From positions 265,501-329,500 of the forward strand of contig CAJQUW010004452.1 of the NCBI GenBank assembly GCA_907163375.1: a DNA stretch of 64,000 nt. The letters are read 5' to 3'. The DNA comes from Prostheceraeus crozeri (taxonomy: Eukaryota > Platyhelminthes > Polycladida > Euryleptidae). The notes below the pieces were generated by a model. It did not search any database. It saw only the letters and a program-made list of their open reading frames with translations, and had not been told where the DNA came from. A program made the position numbers and the translations under genes. Each line of letters begins with the position of its first letter. Within the stretch, counting starts at the first letter, position 1. This document shows, piece by piece, positions 21,499-31,801 of this stretch.

Positions 21499-21705
21499 AT
21501 GAAGTTCGGTGTAATACTTCCTTTCGACGGGCGTTCTGTAAAGGGCGGCGGTGAAACCCGTAGCTATGTATACCGCAAGGGACATTCGGCAATGGTCAAT
21601 CTTGTTAAACCTCTCTGCGTCATGTTTGCAAGTGATTGCCTCTGTCTCAACGTAGTATGCATTCGCGCCAGGGCGACATTTAGCCAACTGTCGAAGGTTG
21701 CCTAA
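21499..21705 (+). CDS. Small uncertain ORF, 68 residues
   Basis: ATG 21499 follows cassette copy 3. No TATA box or 3' signal is visible. The sequence has a hydrophobic, Cys-containing C-terminal half. It follows the position of the two preceding small genes but lacks their promoter. It may be a decayed third unit or noise. Confidence 0.25.
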   Translation: MKFGVILPFDGRSVKGGGETRSYVYRKGHSAMVNLVKPLCVMFASDCLCLNVVCIRARATFSQLSKVA

Positions 21706-21832
21706 AACTTTCCATTGCATACGTTATGAGAACCATGAGTTCTACCTGTCTCTATCAATGAGACGAATTGATGAATGGAATGAAATGGGAGGACACTCAC
21801 GCGCCACACGCAACATAACACACTTCTCTCTT

Positions 21833-22447
21833 CCGTAGTCTAACAAGCTCTTTACATATGGATCGCAGTCGATTGCTATCCCTGTATCAGAAGTGTAAGC
21901 TATCTTAATTTATTTGACACTATTTTATCTACCATCATCGTCCATATGAAATGTTTTAAGATTTACAAGTTAGACTAAGCGTGCTACTATTTCCAAATGA
22001 AAAAGTATACATGGTTAAATCATCCACTTAAGCCCATCCGTAGTCTAACAAGCTCTTTACACATGGATCGCAGTCGATTGCTATCCCTGTATCAGAAGTG
22101 TAAGCTATCTTAATTTATTTGACACTATTTCATCTACCATCATCGTCCATATGAAATGTTATAAGATTTACAAGTTAAACTAAGCGTGCTACTATTTCCA
22201 AATGAAAAAGTATACATGGTTAAATCATCCACTTAAGCCCATCCGTAGTCTAACAAGCTCTTTACACATGGATCGCAGTCGATTGCTATCCCTGTATCAG
22301 AAGTGTAAGCTATCTTAATTTATTTGACACTATTTCATCTACCATCATCGTCCATATGAAATGTTATAAGATTTACAAGTTAAACTAATCGTGCTACTAT
22401 TTCCAAATGAAAAAGTATACATGGTTAAATTATTCACTAAAACCCCA
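21833..22447 (+). repeat. Three tandem 205-bp repeats
   Basis: CCGTAGTCTAACAAGCTC recurs at 21833, 22038 and 22243, an exact 205-bp period with few substitutions; the third copy decays after 22420. Each unit contains GCAGTCGATTGCTATCCCTG and AAGCTATCTT, the latter shared with the loop of the 18579-18636 hairpin. There is no coding capacity. A role as a cis element (replication or packaging) is possible but unproven. Confidence 0.85.
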
Positions 22448-22495
22448 TTCAAGTAAGTCAGTATGAAAGCACAGATAATACGAAATAAACATTTA

Positions 22496-22885
22496 TTATG
22501 GCATGTATTTCAAAAGGTCTTCATCGTCAATATCGTCCCAGAGTCTGGCTTCACATAGATTACAAAAACAGTTGAGCTGCTTTAAACGTTCTTCTGCAGC
22601 GTCCCTCACTTTCTCAATGTACGCCCACTCCGCCACGGTTCGCGGTTGGGAGTTAGGGGTGTACCACTCCCATATTTGATGCAAGTGCGACTTGCTGGTC
22701 ATCTCCATCACCCCTTCGGCATCATATTGTAAATATTTCCACCGTATGCCTGTTAGGTCGGGCAACTCCTCTTCATCCTCCTCCGATAATGATAACTTTC
22801 GTATATTGTCGAGATTGTATGTCTTATCCACCTTTGCCTTTCTTGGTGCATTTGGTGTAACGAGCACCTTTGCTGATGTATATGG
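22496..22885 (-). CDS. 3' exon or truncated ORF, about 125 residues, unknown
   Basis: The frame is open from the edge of the purine-rich tract to the stop at 22496. There is no credible ATG at its start: the codons before VLVTPNAPRKAKVD run into the tract. Features are a Ser/Glu acidic run (LSLSEEDEEELPDL), WEWYTPNS, a helical stretch ending in a CFCNLCEARLW Cys cluster, and an acidic tail DDIDDEDLL. An AATAAA lies at the stop. On this strand the tract is a long polypyrimidine run ending in CATCAG, so this may be a 3' exon whose first exon is at 25802. Function unknown. Confidence 0.5.
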   Translation of the reverse strand, partial: PYTSAKVLVTPNAPRKAKVDKTYNLDNIRKLSLSEEDEEELPDLTGIRWKYLQYDAEGVMEMTSKSHLHQIWEWYTPNSQPRTVAEWAYIEKVRDAAEERLKQLNCFCNLCEARLWDDIDDEDLLKYMP

Positions 22886-25762
22886 AGAGGAGAAGAAGAG
22901 AGAAAAGAGAAGAGAGAGGAAAGAGAGGAAGAAGAGAAGGAGAGGAGAGAAAGAGTAGAGAGAGAGAGAAAGAGAAGAGGAAAGAGAGAAGTAGAGGAAG
23001 AGAGAAGAGAAAGGAGAGAGAGAGGAGAGAGAGTAAAGTGGAGAGAAGAAGAGAGGTAGAAGAGTAGGAGAGAGAGAGTAGAAAGGAGGAGATTAGAGAA
23101 AGAGAAGAGAAGAGAGAGAGAGAAAGAGTGAGGAGAAGTAGAAGGCTGGGAAGTGAGAGAAGAGAGGAAGAGAGAGAAGAGGAGAGGAGGAGATAGAGAG
23201 AAAAGGTAGAGAAAGTTAGGAGGAAGAGAAGAGAAAGAGAGAGAGAGAAGAGGATAGAGAAGTAGAGAAGAATGAGAGGAGAAAGAGAGAGAGAAAGTAG
23301 AGAAAGAGCAGAGAATGAGAAGTAAAGAGAAATAGAGAGAGTGAAAGAGAAGAAGAGAGTAAGAAAGAGAGAACGAGAGAGAAGAGAAGAAGAGAGAAAG
23401 AGAAGAGAAGAGAGAGAAGAGAAGAGAAGAGAGAGAGAAGAGAGAAGAGAGAAGAGAAGAGAGAGAAGAGAAGAAGAGAAGAGAGAAGAAGAGAGAGAAG
23501 AGAGAGAAGAGAAGTGAGAGAGAGAAGAAAAGAAGTGAGAAGGAGTAAGGAGAGGAAGAGATGGATGATGAGAAGGTGGAGAGAGAGAAGTAGGTAGAAG
23601 AGAAAGAAGTTTGACAGAGATCAGAAGGAGAGGGAGGATGAGAAGAGTCAGGAGAGATGATAGATGAAGAGAAGAAGATAGAAGGTGATAGAGGCGTTTG
23701 ATAGGTGAGGAGAGGGGAAAGAAGGCTGAAGAGTTGAGAGAATTGATAGATTTGAGGCGAGAAAGAGAGAAGTAAGAGAGGGGTTGTGTGATTAGTAGAG
23801 AAGTAGAGGCAGATGAGAAAGAGAAGAGGAGGTAGAGAAAGATAGAAAGAGGAGAAGTAGAGAGGTAGAAAGAGAGGATTGAGAGTAAGAGGCAGGGTTT
23901 AGAAGAGGAGAAATGAGTATGAGCAGAGAAATAGTGAGGCTGAGATTAGAAGAGAAGAGTAGATTAGAGGGGGTAGAAAGAAGTAGAAGAAGACAAAGAA
24001 GAAAGAGTAGAAGAGAGAGATAAGAGAAGAAGATGGAAGAAGAAGAGAGAGAGCAGAAAGAAAGAAGAAGAGAAAGCATGAGAGAGTGAGATAGAGAGAG
24101 AGGACGATAGATTGGAAGAAGAGAGAGAGTAGAGAGAGAGAGGTAGAAGAGAGGAGATAGAGGAGATTAGGAGAAAAAAGACGAGAGATAAAGTAGAAGT
24201 AGAAGAAGAGGTGCATGAAAGATGAGAAGAAGAGAGATAAGAGAAGTGAAGAGGAGGGATGGTGTAGGAGAAAGTAGAGAAGGAGAAGAGAAGAGGAAGC
24301 GAGAGGCAAAGAGAAGATAATGAGAAGAGAGATAGATAGGAAAGTTAGAGAGAGAAGAGAAGAGAGCTAGGAGAGGAGAGGAGAGTCAACCCTACACAGA
24401 CTCAATTAGAGAAAGATTAGATTGAGAAGGACGAGAGAAGAGGAGAGAGCAGAGAAGATCAGAGGCTCAGAGAGAGATGAGCAGGAAGGGGGGGAGGGGG
24501 AGAAGAGAGGAGAGAGAGTAGAAGAGAAGAGAGAGACGGAGAAGGATAGAAGAGGAAGTGGAGAAGATAGTAGAAGAGGGAGACGAAGAGAATTAGGATG
24601 TATAGGAGAGGGCGAGATAGAGGACGGCGAGAAAGAGAGAAGTAGAAAGAAAGAGAAGAAAGATAGAGAAGAGAGGTGAGAAGAGGCATAAGGAAGGAGA
24701 GAGGCAGAGAAGATGTGGAGAGAGAGGAGAAGAGATGAAGTGTAGCAGTAGAGCGTGAAGAGGCCAGAAAGATATAGAGAAGAGAAGAGAGAAGAAGAAG
24801 AGGAGTGTAGATAAAAGATGAGAGAAGATAAGAAGAGAGATAGAGAGAGGAAGAGAAGAGAGAAGGAAGAAGAAGATAGAAGAGTAAGTAGAGGAGAGAG
24901 AAAGAGAAGTATAGAAGAGTCAGTAGAGAAGAAAGAAATGAAGTATGAAGAATGAGGGAGAAGAAAGAAGAGAGGGCAGAGAGCGAGAGAGATAGAGAGA
25001 GGAAGAGATCGAGAGAGAAGAGAACGAGAGGAAAGAAAGAGAAAAGAGAAGAGAGAGAGAATATGAAGAGCAGAGAGAGAGAATAGAGAGAAGGAATAGA
25101 AGAGAAGATGAAGATATTGTAGTAAGAGAAGTATTAGAGAAAAAGAGAAGAAGTCAGAGCAAAGAGAAGGAGAGAGTAGAGAAGAGGAGGTAAAGATGGA
25201 AGAATTTGAGATGAGAGGAAGAGGAAGAGAGATGAGTAGAAGAGAGAGAACGAGAGATAGAGAAGAAGAGGAGAAGTGAGATGAAGATGGGGAAGTGAAG
25301 AGAGAAAGAGAGAGAGAGTAGAAGAGAGAACGTTGAAGAACTGAGAGTGTTAGAAAGAGAAAGAGAAGAGAGATAGAAAGAGGAGAGTGAAGAGAGAGTG
25401 TAAAGGCGTTAGAGATTTGGAAGATAATGGAGCAAGAGAGGAGAGATAAGAGAGTATGTATGAGAAAGAAAGAGAAATGAAAGAGAGGAGTGATTGAGAG
25501 AAAGGAGAGACGAGGAAGAGAGAAGAGATGAGTAAGAGATAGAAATGTGAGGAGAAGTAGAACGAGAGAAAGATGATATGAGGTGGCTAGAGAGAGTGAA
25601 TGTAGAGAGAGGAGAGTGAGGAGGGCAAGATTGAGGGGAAAGAAGAGAAAGAGGAGAGAGATGTACGGAAGATGTGAAGAGAGATGAAAGAAAGAGCTGA
25701 AGAGAGTGAGAAGTGAGAGAGGAGGCAGTAGTTAAAGAGAGAGAAAGAGGATAGAGAAGAAC
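22880..25762 (+). repeat. Purine-rich (GA)n simple-sequence tract, about 2.9 kb
   Basis: Almost only A and G on this strand, with scattered T (mostly in GTAG or GATAG) and very rare C. There is no longer repeat unit. Open frames within it, on both strands, are compositional and encode only Arg/Glu/Lys or Ser/Leu/Phe runs. It may be an expanded microsatellite or a poorly resolved assembly region. Confidence 0.95.
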
Positions 25763-25802
25763 TCCAATGCGGTATTTGGTGTTGTTTGGAGGACGTTGTC
25801 AT
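25763..25802 (-). CDS. Possible first exon of the minus-strand gene split by the GA tract
   Basis: ATG 25802 on the minus strand opens MTTSSKQHQIPHW and then runs into the purine-rich tract, where the frame becomes Ser/Leu-rich. With the frame at 22496-22885 it could form one gene whose intron or linker is the tract. The evidence is only position, strand and the lack of a start for the downstream part. Confidence 0.3.
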
Positions 25803-25925
25803 GTTGTCTTGAATGCTGACTTTGAAATTTGATCAACTTTAACATTTTTCTAATTCTTAATGTATACACAAGCAGCCAATCAGACATGAAACATCCAATG
25901 AATGAAGAGGATGAAAGTATATAAG
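25803..25925. promoter_or_regulatory. Divergent promoter with CCAAT and TATA boxes
   Basis: On the + strand CCAAT boxes are at 25876 and 25895 and TATATAAG at 25918, preceding the + gene whose ATG is at 26068. On the minus strand the same region precedes the ATG at 25802 but shows no canonical TATA. The arrangement resembles the right-arm promoter at 45468-45515. Confidence 0.6.
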
Positions 25926-26067
25926 CAAAGTGACATTCAGGTCATTTCATTTAATCTTCGTGAATCATACATGTGACGAACGCACGATCTCTGCTCTTTG
26001 ACTATTTATATTGAGTGAAGTTCTCTATCTTGTACGAAGTATCAACTTAATACTTGATTTCGTTGAA

Positions 26068-26488
26068 ATGGTAAGTTGAAAAATTACCTCTCTCATCTCC
26101 CTCAAACGTGTTATTTGTTGGTTGTGGACTATTAGCATTCTTCCTTCAATTTCAGACATCAACTTCTATCACAACGCCCCTCTCTTCTCGAGGAAAGTTT
26201 AGAAGTTATTGAGTCACAGGTAGTAAGTTGTAACATACACTGAGGCTTTTTGAACAGAGATGAAAGAATGATTTCTCTTTCAGGTGATGTGAGTTGCAGT
26301 CTGGACTCTCGCGGCAAGGCAACGAGTGGGAATGTGCCGACTGCGGACATATGTTTACAAGGAAGCACAGTCTCCTTCGACACATCAAACAACGTGTGTG
26401 TCAACGCAAAGCGGCGTCAATCTCGGAGGTGAAGTTGATTCTGACGATGACATCTCCTTTCTTGCGATTTGTGCCCTCTTTCTTTTGA
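26068..26488 (+). CDS. Spliced zinc-finger protein (tentative)
   Basis: Exon 1 ends exactly with the ATG (26068-26070), followed by donor GTAAGTTG; the acceptor TTCAATTTCAG ends at 26155. Exon 2 has an open frame reading SLLEESLEVIESQ up to a CAG/GTAGTAAG donor at 26219, but that frame is offset by one base from the ATG, so an indel or another splice is needed. A third segment from about 26300 (after TTGCAG) reads in phase with it and carries a zinc finger: CADCGHMFTRKHSLLRHIKQ then RVC, a C2HC-type arrangement. It may be an independent DNA-binding protein or an N-terminal extension of the polymerase gene that follows. Confidence 0.45.
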
Positions 26489-26529
26489 TAGTCACTTTCA
26501 GCGATCTTCGCACAGACTTCAACACACGC

Positions 26530-26537
26530 ATGCAAAT
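26530..26537 (+). promoter_or_regulatory. Octamer ATGCAAAT upstream of the polymerase gene
   Basis: Perfect octamer, 74 nt before the ATG at 26612. This is farther than at the capsid-type genes, so its assignment is less certain. Confidence 0.35.
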
Positions 26538-26611
26538 GATCACTACACAACGGTACCTCTACCATCTCCCTCATTAATGTTTCACATAATAATTTAGTAC
26601 GCGACTACTGC

Positions 26612-29600
26612 ATGGAGTCCAATACTCAAATTGTAGATTTTCCTGAGTGGCTCCTTCAAAATTCTAACATTATCGAAGCGCTCTTCAATAATTTAGACAA
26701 TTTTAGAATGAAGGCGCTCATCTACCTTAAACTAAAATATATTAAAATAGATTTTCAAAGGGTCAAGTGACGGAGAGAATACAGTTTCATGTTTCCTTCC
26801 TCTTCGCAACCGAAGTTGTAGACTGCGAGTCTTGGCTAAATTTTCACATTCAATGTTTAAAATCAAATGTAGATAAATTCAATCAACGCGACAGCGCTCT
26901 CATTTTTGATGGTGTGGACTCAGCCATATTCAAAATTTCCCTATTAGAAAGTCATGCAGCTCGAGGCACATTTAAACTTCCAAAAACGTTGTATAATAAG
27001 AAAGCTGTCATCAATGTTGATTGTAAATCACAGTGTTTCAAATATGCAGTCCTATCCATCCTTCACTATAATGATATCAACGCGCATCGAGATCGCACCT
27101 ATAGCTATAGACAGTGGGAGGATGAACTAGACTTTGAAGGTTGTGATAGTAACAACATGAAAATCAAAGATGTAGAAACGTTCGAAAAACATAATAAGAT
27201 TAAAATTGTCGTTCACGTGTGGGAGAAGGGGTTGAAGGGTGCCCGCTATAATTCACGTTCAACTTGTTATGAACGTGTAGTCAACCTCTTATTAGTAAAA
27301 CAAGATGATAGCGAGGAATGGCACTACTGTGGTATTCCCAAAATCTCTCGCTTGTACACTCACTTGGGGCACTCTAAAAGAGGTGAACATTTTGTATGCG
27401 ACCGCTGCATCCGCTCATTTTGGAGTAAAGATAAATTTGAAACTCACTATGAATGGTGCAAGCGAGGTAAATTACAAATGGAACGCATGCCCAAAGATAA
27501 AATATTTTCACATAGGGATAATGGTGACGAATTAAGTCCCTGCGTGTCATTTACGCAGACATAGAATGCTACATTGATGATATCATCCACAAGCCAGCAG
27601 CCATATCCTGCTATGAAGTATGGCATGACCACTTTAGGAATAGACAAAACAAAATGCATACTTGGCAAGGTGAAGATTGCATTTCAAAATTTCTAGAATT
27701 TCTCGATAAAGCTGCAAAATTTCAACAATCATATGATTCCAATTGCAGCGTAAGTCACTACATATGTCAGATGAAGACAAACAAAAATTTGAAAGTTGCA
27801 CATCCTGTCCTAAATGTCATAAAACGTTTGATGACGATAAAATTAAGAAAGTGCGTGATCATGATCACATCACTGGTAAATTTAGAAACGCACTCTGCTC
27901 CAAATGTAACTTTTCACTTAGGTTGAGACGTCGTGTACTACCCGTCATTTTTCATAACTTTAAGGGCTATGACAGTCATATGCTCATAAAAGGAGGGTTG
28001 AGCCAGATGAAATCGTGGCAGTTTAATGTAATAGCACAAACGAGAGAAAAATTCATGGCAATGACAGCAAAAGTACCAGTAGATAAAACTAAAGAAAATA
28101 AGACAGTCTTCTTCGAAATAAAATTTTTAGATTCATTTCAATTCATGTCAGCGTCACTAGCTTCTCTCGTTCGTAATCTCAAGTTTCTTCCCATAGTCAA
28201 ACTTTGAAGAAAACACTATCCAAACTTAACGGATGAAATAATCACTCGCAAAGGAGTCTTTCCTTATGCGTATTTTAGCTCAATGTCTAAACTAAATGAA
28301 ACAACCCTTCCTTCCATTGACAAATTCAAAAACGATTTGACGGGTGAAGATTGTCCAGTAGAGGACTATGAACATGCTCAAGAGGCATGGTTAAAATTTA
28401 ATTGTAAAACGTTTGGCGATTATATGATCGCTTACTTAGAATTAGATGTCATTTTGCTGGCTGATGTCTTTCAGGAGTTTCGACGAGTGGCATTAGAAGA
28501 AGACAAATTAGATCCTATCCACTTTGTCAGTCTACCAGCCATGTCCTTTAAATCAGCCTTTAAAATGACTGGTGAGACCATTCATCTCTTACAAGACCCG
28601 GAGATGTATAATATATTTGAGCGCGGAATACGCGGTGGTCTCACATTTGTAAATAAACATCATATAAAATCTGAAACAGTAGGTGATGATCATATCCACC
28701 TAAAGTACTATGACCAAAATAATTTATATGGCAGTTCACTGTCTAAACCACTACCTCATTCCGAGTTTAGTTGGTTAAATCAAAATGAGCTTGAGTATTA
28801 CTCCAACCCTTCAAACATACTGAATATTCCAGATGAAGGTGATTGGGGATATTATTTTGAAGTGGATTTGATTTATCCAAATAGTATTAAAAATAAAACT
28901 GCTGATTTCCCACTCGCACCTGAATCTGGCGAAGTGACTGAAGATATGTTTTCACCATTCATGTCACAATTTCATAATAACTTAACAGAGTGTGGACAGC
29001 CAAGGTACAAACCATGCCGCAAACTTTTACTCACCCAATATGATAAGAAAAATTATCTCGTACACTTCTGCATATTAAAATTCTATTTAGAAATGGGCAT
29101 GCTTCTAAAGTCAGTTCACCGCATTATCAAATTTAGACAGAAAGCCTTCCTCAAACCCTACATAGATAGTAACAGTCAAAAACGTGCACTCGCCCAAAAT
29201 AATTTTGAAAAGGATTTTTATAAATATAAGAATAATAGTCTATTCGGAAAGACCATGGAGGATGTTAGAAAACGTATGAATTACAAACTAGTCGTTGATG
29301 AACAAAAATATCACAAATTGACCTCATCACCTCTTTTCATTGATAGAGACATCATCGATGAGGATCTTGTAGGTGTTAAAATGATTAAATCAGAAGTTGA
29401 GTTGTGCAAACCCATCTATATTGGGCAAGCCGTTTTAGATTATTCCAAGCTTGAAATGTATCAACTCTTCTACAAAATATTAAAACCATGCCCTCTCGTA
29501 AAAGAGGTTCGCTTGCTGGGTGGTGATACAGATAGTTTCTTTTTAGGAATTACCACTCAAAAAGATTTAAATTTTAATGAAGTAGGTAAGTCATTAGAAA

Positions 29601-30061
29601 AATATTTCGATACATCTAACTACAATCCCACTCATCCACTCTATTCCATACAGAATAAAGCCAAACTTGGTTGTTTTAAGGATGAAACAGCAGGAAAGGA
29701 AATAGATGAAATGATTCTCCTCCGTCCTAAAATGTATTCCATGAAACTAAAAGAATGTGCAGATAGTATTAAGCGTGCTAAAGGTATATCAAAATCCATT
29801 GTTCATAAAATGAAACATCGGTCCTATAAGAAGGCCTATAAAAATAAAACTATAACGTTTGTCAATATGACAATCTTAAAATCTCAAGTTCATACTGTGA
29901 AAACGTACACGTTCAAGAAACGAGCACTTTCAGCATGGGAGGATAAGAGGTGTTGGATAGGACATAACACATCTCTTCCACATGGACATCCTGACACAAA
30001 CATACCTCCACCCAAAAGAATAAAACTCACGCTACCACATTCAGGAGATGTATTGACATAA
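26612..30061 (+). pseudogene. pPolB: Protein-primed-type family B DNA polymerase, broken
   Basis: This is the Polinton replicative polymerase. A short lead-in frame (26612-26770) precedes the main frame 26746-27567, which holds a family-typical N-terminal region and a C2H2-like finger (CDRCIRSFW, HYEWC). The exonuclease DIEC motif (27558-27569) is in the next frame, so a single-base break lies near 27530-27550. A second -1 break lies near 27735-27750. The third frame carries a CPKC/CSKC zinc site with RDHDHITGKFR and the exonuclease FHNFKGYDSH, then an in-frame TGA at 28205-28207. The rest (to 30061) has exonuclease III AYLELDVILLAD, motif A YYDQNNLYGSS, motif B KNNSLFGKTM and motif C GGDTDSFF. 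All catalytic motifs are present, but this copy cannot be read through without recoding or correction of sequence errors. Confidence 0.93.
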
Positions 30062-30219
30062 TCAACTTTAACTCAGTATTTTGATGTTGCTTTTTGTAGA
30101 TATACATGGTTGTTTTATGTATCGCATGAGATCGTTTCTTCCTTGTGAATATATGCCTACAGTCAGCCCATTCCCCCTATATCTGTGAAAAGACTTTTTC
30201 ATATACATATTTTTATTTC

Positions 30220-30225
30220 AATAAA
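30220..30225 (+). terminator. Polyadenylation signal AATAAA after PolB
   Basis: AATAAA on the + strand about 160 nt after the PolB stop. A minus-strand AATAAA (complement of 30212-30217) serves the convergent structural gene, so the two transcripts end back to back. Confidence 0.6.
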
Positions 30226-30240
30226 CATATCACAATGACT

Positions 30241-31761
30241 TCACTTTGTTTTCCGAAACACTAAAGTTACGAGGGATTTAGTATCTTTCACATGGATACA
30301 CTCTTGTAAACCATTGGTAATTTTGATAGCAATAGAGGGTATAGTTTGTTTGACGACGGGATGATAGAAAATAGATTCAAACATCTTCTCGACTATTCCA
30401 TATGAAGCGTCTTTATCATGAATGAAATCACGTAAAATGTATTCTTTTTTCTCGCCAACAGAAATAGGTAAAATCAAATCACTTTGAATGTAAAGGTGTT
30501 GTTCATGTTTATCAAGTGTCATTGGTGTTTCTATACCAATCGTATGCGCAGCAGCAAACACAGTTTGTAGCATTGAAAAGCCAAAGAGTTTTTTCAAATT
30601 TTTACTCAATTGACATTGAATGTCATCACCCAGTTTCAGAACAACGCGTTGTTTTTCAATTGAAAACGAAATGTGGTGTGTCTTTACATCATATTTACTT
30701 TTCATCACATGCTTCAACTTCTGTTGTATATAAGGATTTACTACATGAATGAAGCTTTCAACTGTATGATATAGACGCGGCATTATATTGATAGCAACTT
30801 TAGATTCTTCATAAGACTGGTAAATTTTCTTGATGCGATCGCCATAGATGTCCACCCACCATTCATCATTAACTGAATCAGCTTTAGTGTGATATTCATG
30901 AGAACCATACACCACACCGCTTCCAATAATAGGCGTATAATGTCTTACAAAATGACGCAAGGTTGGAGAGAAATAAACTGTAAGTTTGTCATTATATTTC
31001 TGAATAACCAACTTATTTTTGTCCGCCATAATTTTCTCTCCATACTTCTTACCCACAGTCTCATTCCATCGTTTTACTAACTCAATAAGTGATAAAGGTT
31101 GAACACCACGCTTTTTCAAAATGATGCGTTCTTCGCATTCTACAACATCTTCATCAAATATTTTAAATCTATAATGAAATTTGTTGATTCGAGTTGAATA
31201 AACTTTTTTAACATTTGCAGTAGCAATTGACGTTAGATGTAGTCCATGACCAAAACCAAGATGTGGATAGAATTCACTATCCAACCTCAGCGTAAGACCT
31301 TTAGTAAAAGAATGAAAGCGGAGGAACTGTCTCCCACTCCAATGATAGATAGTAAACTCATAAGCTTTCTGATTTTTATTCTTCATGATGGAAGTATTAC
31401 CACTGTTGAATGCCTTAATAATTTTCTCATTCCCAAATGGCTCATAAGAATCTGATTTTATCTGAATCCATTCATAGTTCCACTTTCCATCTGATGTTAA
31501 ATTGTATGGGAACTGAAATGCATTATTCATCGTTATTCCATCATGGGTGCGAGGAGTCAATATCATTTCTTCCAAATCATTCACATTCTGAATATTGCTA
31601 TCATAGCAAATACTAGAAACGCCAACTTCCCATTCACCTTCTAAATGCAGTGGCCGATTTAATTCTACTCGATAGTCTGATGGTTTATTTTTGGGAAATT
31701 TATTCATAGAAGCATTACTGGGCAAGTAGATTAGAAACGAGTCCTTATTTTCACTTTCCAT
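30241..31761 (-). CDS. Structural protein, EWEVG family, paralogue 1
   Basis: The frame is open from 31791, but I prefer the ATG at 31761 (MESENKDSFLIYLPSNAS) because an octamer-like ATGCAAAA lies at 31794-31801, 33 nt upstream of it. About 506 residues. The N-terminal segment FLIYLPSNASMNKF and HLEGEWEVGVSSICY is shared in pattern with the next minus-strand gene. This arrangement occurs in the large structural proteins encoded beside Polinton capsid genes; whether it is penton, fibre or another component I cannot say. The C-terminal half includes LKKLFGFSML and ends CIHVKDTKSLVTLVFRKTK. No breaks are visible. Confidence 0.65.
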   Translation of the reverse strand: MESENKDSFLIYLPSNASMNKFPKNKPSDYRVELNRPLHLEGEWEVGVSSICYDSNIQNVNDLEEMILTPRTHDGITMNNAFQFPYNLTSDGKWNYEWIQIKSDSYEPFGNEKIIKAFNSGNTSIMKNKNQKAYEFTIYHWSGRQFLRFHSFTKGLTLRLDSEFYPHLGFGHGLHLTSIATANVKKVYSTRINKFHYRFKIFDEDVVECEERIILKKRGVQPLSLIELVKRWNETVGKKYGEKIMADKNKLVIQKYNDKLTVYFSPTLRHFVRHYTPIIGSGVVYGSHEYHTKADSVNDEWWVDIYGDRIKKIYQSYEESKVAINIMPRLYHTVESFIHVVNPYIQQKLKHVMKSKYDVKTHHISFSIEKQRVVLKLGDDIQCQLSKNLKKLFGFSMLQTVFAAAHTIGIETPMTLDKHEQHLYIQSDLILPISVGEKKEYILRDFIHDKDASYGIVEKMFESIFYHPVVKQTIPSIAIKITNGLQECIHVKDTKSLVTLVFRKTK

Positions 31762-31793
31762 ATTATTCACATTGGAAAAATATATTAGCATAC

Positions 31794-31801
31794 TTTTGCA
31801 T
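31794..31801 (-). promoter_or_regulatory. Octamer-like promoter motif ATGCAAAA
   Basis: Minus-strand ATGCAAAA ending 32 nt before the preferred ATG at 31761, where a TATA box would be expected. Confidence 0.5.

Noticed and set aside
21833..22447. CRISPR-like array
   Set aside because: Units are 205 bp, contiguous and without distinct spacers; a eukaryotic tandem repeat.
22870..25762. Open frames in the purine tract encoding Arg/Glu/Lys or Ser/Leu runs
   Set aside because: Compositional openness of simple sequence on both strands.
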